A stretch of DNA of 64,000 nt from Corbicula japonica. Lineage: Eukaryota > Mollusca > Bivalvia > Venerida > Cyrenidae. The notes beneath the pieces are model-generated. The model was given only the letters and a program-made list of their open reading frames with translations, had not been told where the DNA came from and ran no database searches. The position numbers and the translations under genes were made by a program. The stretch covers positions 4,278,001-4,342,000 of the forward strand of contig JAZAYU010000005.1 in the NCBI GenBank assembly GCA_038501625.1. The letters run 5' to 3'. Positions within the stretch are counted from its first letter, which is position 1. Each line of letters starts with the position of its first letter. Below are positions 32,253-64,000 of the stretch, piece after piece.

Positions 32253-32743
32253 TTTTTATTTTCTATTTCACAATGAACAAAATAGATCGATCAATTTGTA
32301 ACTGCGCTTGCACGGCTACAAATGAAGGGCGAAATATAAGACGGATAGAGTATATTAAGACGTTTCTATAGAAAAAAGAAGCTTACACTCGCTGCAGTCG
32401 TTTCGGCTTCTATTTTCTCTAAAACGTCTTTATTAACTCTATTCTATATGTCATATTCATCTAATGAATCATTATTACGTATAGTACGCAGTGAGACGTT
32501 TTATTTTAAGAGGCGTGGCTGCAATGAAAGCCGCTCACAATTTACTGGACGGTGCACAACGTTTTGACTTCTGATGTCGATTAGAATGCACGTTTTGCCA
32601 CGAGTTGCTGCAGAAAAAGCGTGCCGTCATTCACCTTGTCGCCAACATGGCCGCTCTATAAGCCATTCATAAGAGTTGTAAAATTGACGAATTTTTGTCA
32701 CATTTTCGTAAAAAATGAGATAATTTATGTACGGAAGTAAAAA

Positions 32744-32862
32744 ATCGATATTTATTAAAGTTTATTTGGGTATGAAAAACATTTTCATTGTTTAATGTAC
32801 GCTTGAAGCACTTTGGGCTTCTTATGTTTTCCATACTCAAATGAACACCTTCAAATATCGAT
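32744..32862 (-). terminator. Fold-back at the 3' end of gene C with poly(A) signals
   Basis: Imperfect inverted arms of about 40 nt start ATCGATATTT at both ends. Minus-strand AATAAA hexamers fall at 32766-32761 and 32756-32751, about 215-230 nt after the stop codon of gene C, a plausible polyadenylation region. Confidence 0.5.
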
Positions 32863-32979
32863 ACAATCCATAACTTTTGGTCACATGATCACACTGTTAT
32901 TAAGCTAGCACCTATTGGAGATCGTCTGGGGCAAAATTTATATTCAAAAAAGTAAATTTAACGCAACAAAATGCTGGAG

Positions 32980-64000
<31,021 letters not shown>

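Larger units (their letters stand above)
24646..32743. other. Intergenic region between gene C and exon 1B
   Basis: No host exon is recognised. The contents are repeats listed individually: members of the dispersed families near 25325, 26295, 27590 and 31320, a 20-bp minisatellite, a TTAA element, a TIR element at 29918-30794 and tRNA-like repeats near 31915 and 32165. Confidence 0.5.

Overview
This is an AT-rich, intron-rich, repeat-dense animal nuclear sequence with no operons or ribosome binding sites. Two tandem receptor guanylyl cyclase genes and the repeat content (tRNA-derived SINE, APE-type LINE, hAT-, MULE- and TTAA-flanked non-autonomous elements, many fold-back repeats) suggest a mollusc, most likely a bivalve. 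The phylum is inference; no species is claimed.

Both host genes lie on the minus strand, so each gene's 5' end is at the higher coordinate. Gene A (13262 down to 1245) keeps exons 1-9: signal peptide, the whole ANF-receptor-type ligand-binding ectodomain, the transmembrane segment and the start of the kinase-homology domain (518 codons). Its 3' exons lie beyond base 1. Gene C (64000 down to 32980) lacks its 5' exon(s), which lie beyond base 64000. It keeps 21 exons: the end of exon 2, the rest of the ectodomain, the transmembrane segment, the kinase-homology domain, the dimerisation coiled coil, a complete guanylate cyclase catalytic domain and the stop codon (842 codons plus stop). All phases match across the junctions I assigned, and exons 3-9 have identical lengths in A and C. 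A further first exon, 1B (22937-22487), has the same donor phase as exon 1 of gene A. It may be an alternative first exon of gene A or the remnant of a third copy.

Layout: 1-13.3 kb, gene A with intronic repeats and a LINE 3' fragment; 13.3-22.5 kb, interval between exons 1A and 1B holding a near-complete LINE on the plus strand; 22.5-23.0 kb, exon 1B; 23.0-33.0 kb, intergenic repeats (MULE-like element, TTAA-flanked element, other inverted-repeat elements); 33.0-64.0 kb, gene C with nested transposons in its introns.

The most unusual feature is that tandem arrays repeatedly sit exactly on exon/intron junctions of these cyclase genes. Exon A7 has 7 units of 69 bp, exon C8 (transmembrane) has 4 units of 72 bp, exon C11 (kinase homology) has about 30 units of 44 bp, exon C18 has 2 units of 34 bp, and the acceptor of exon C5 is duplicated at 85 bp. 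Each donor array copies the last bases of the exon together with its GT donor. In A7 and C8 the period is a multiple of three, so use of an alternative donor would add 23 or 24 residues in frame.
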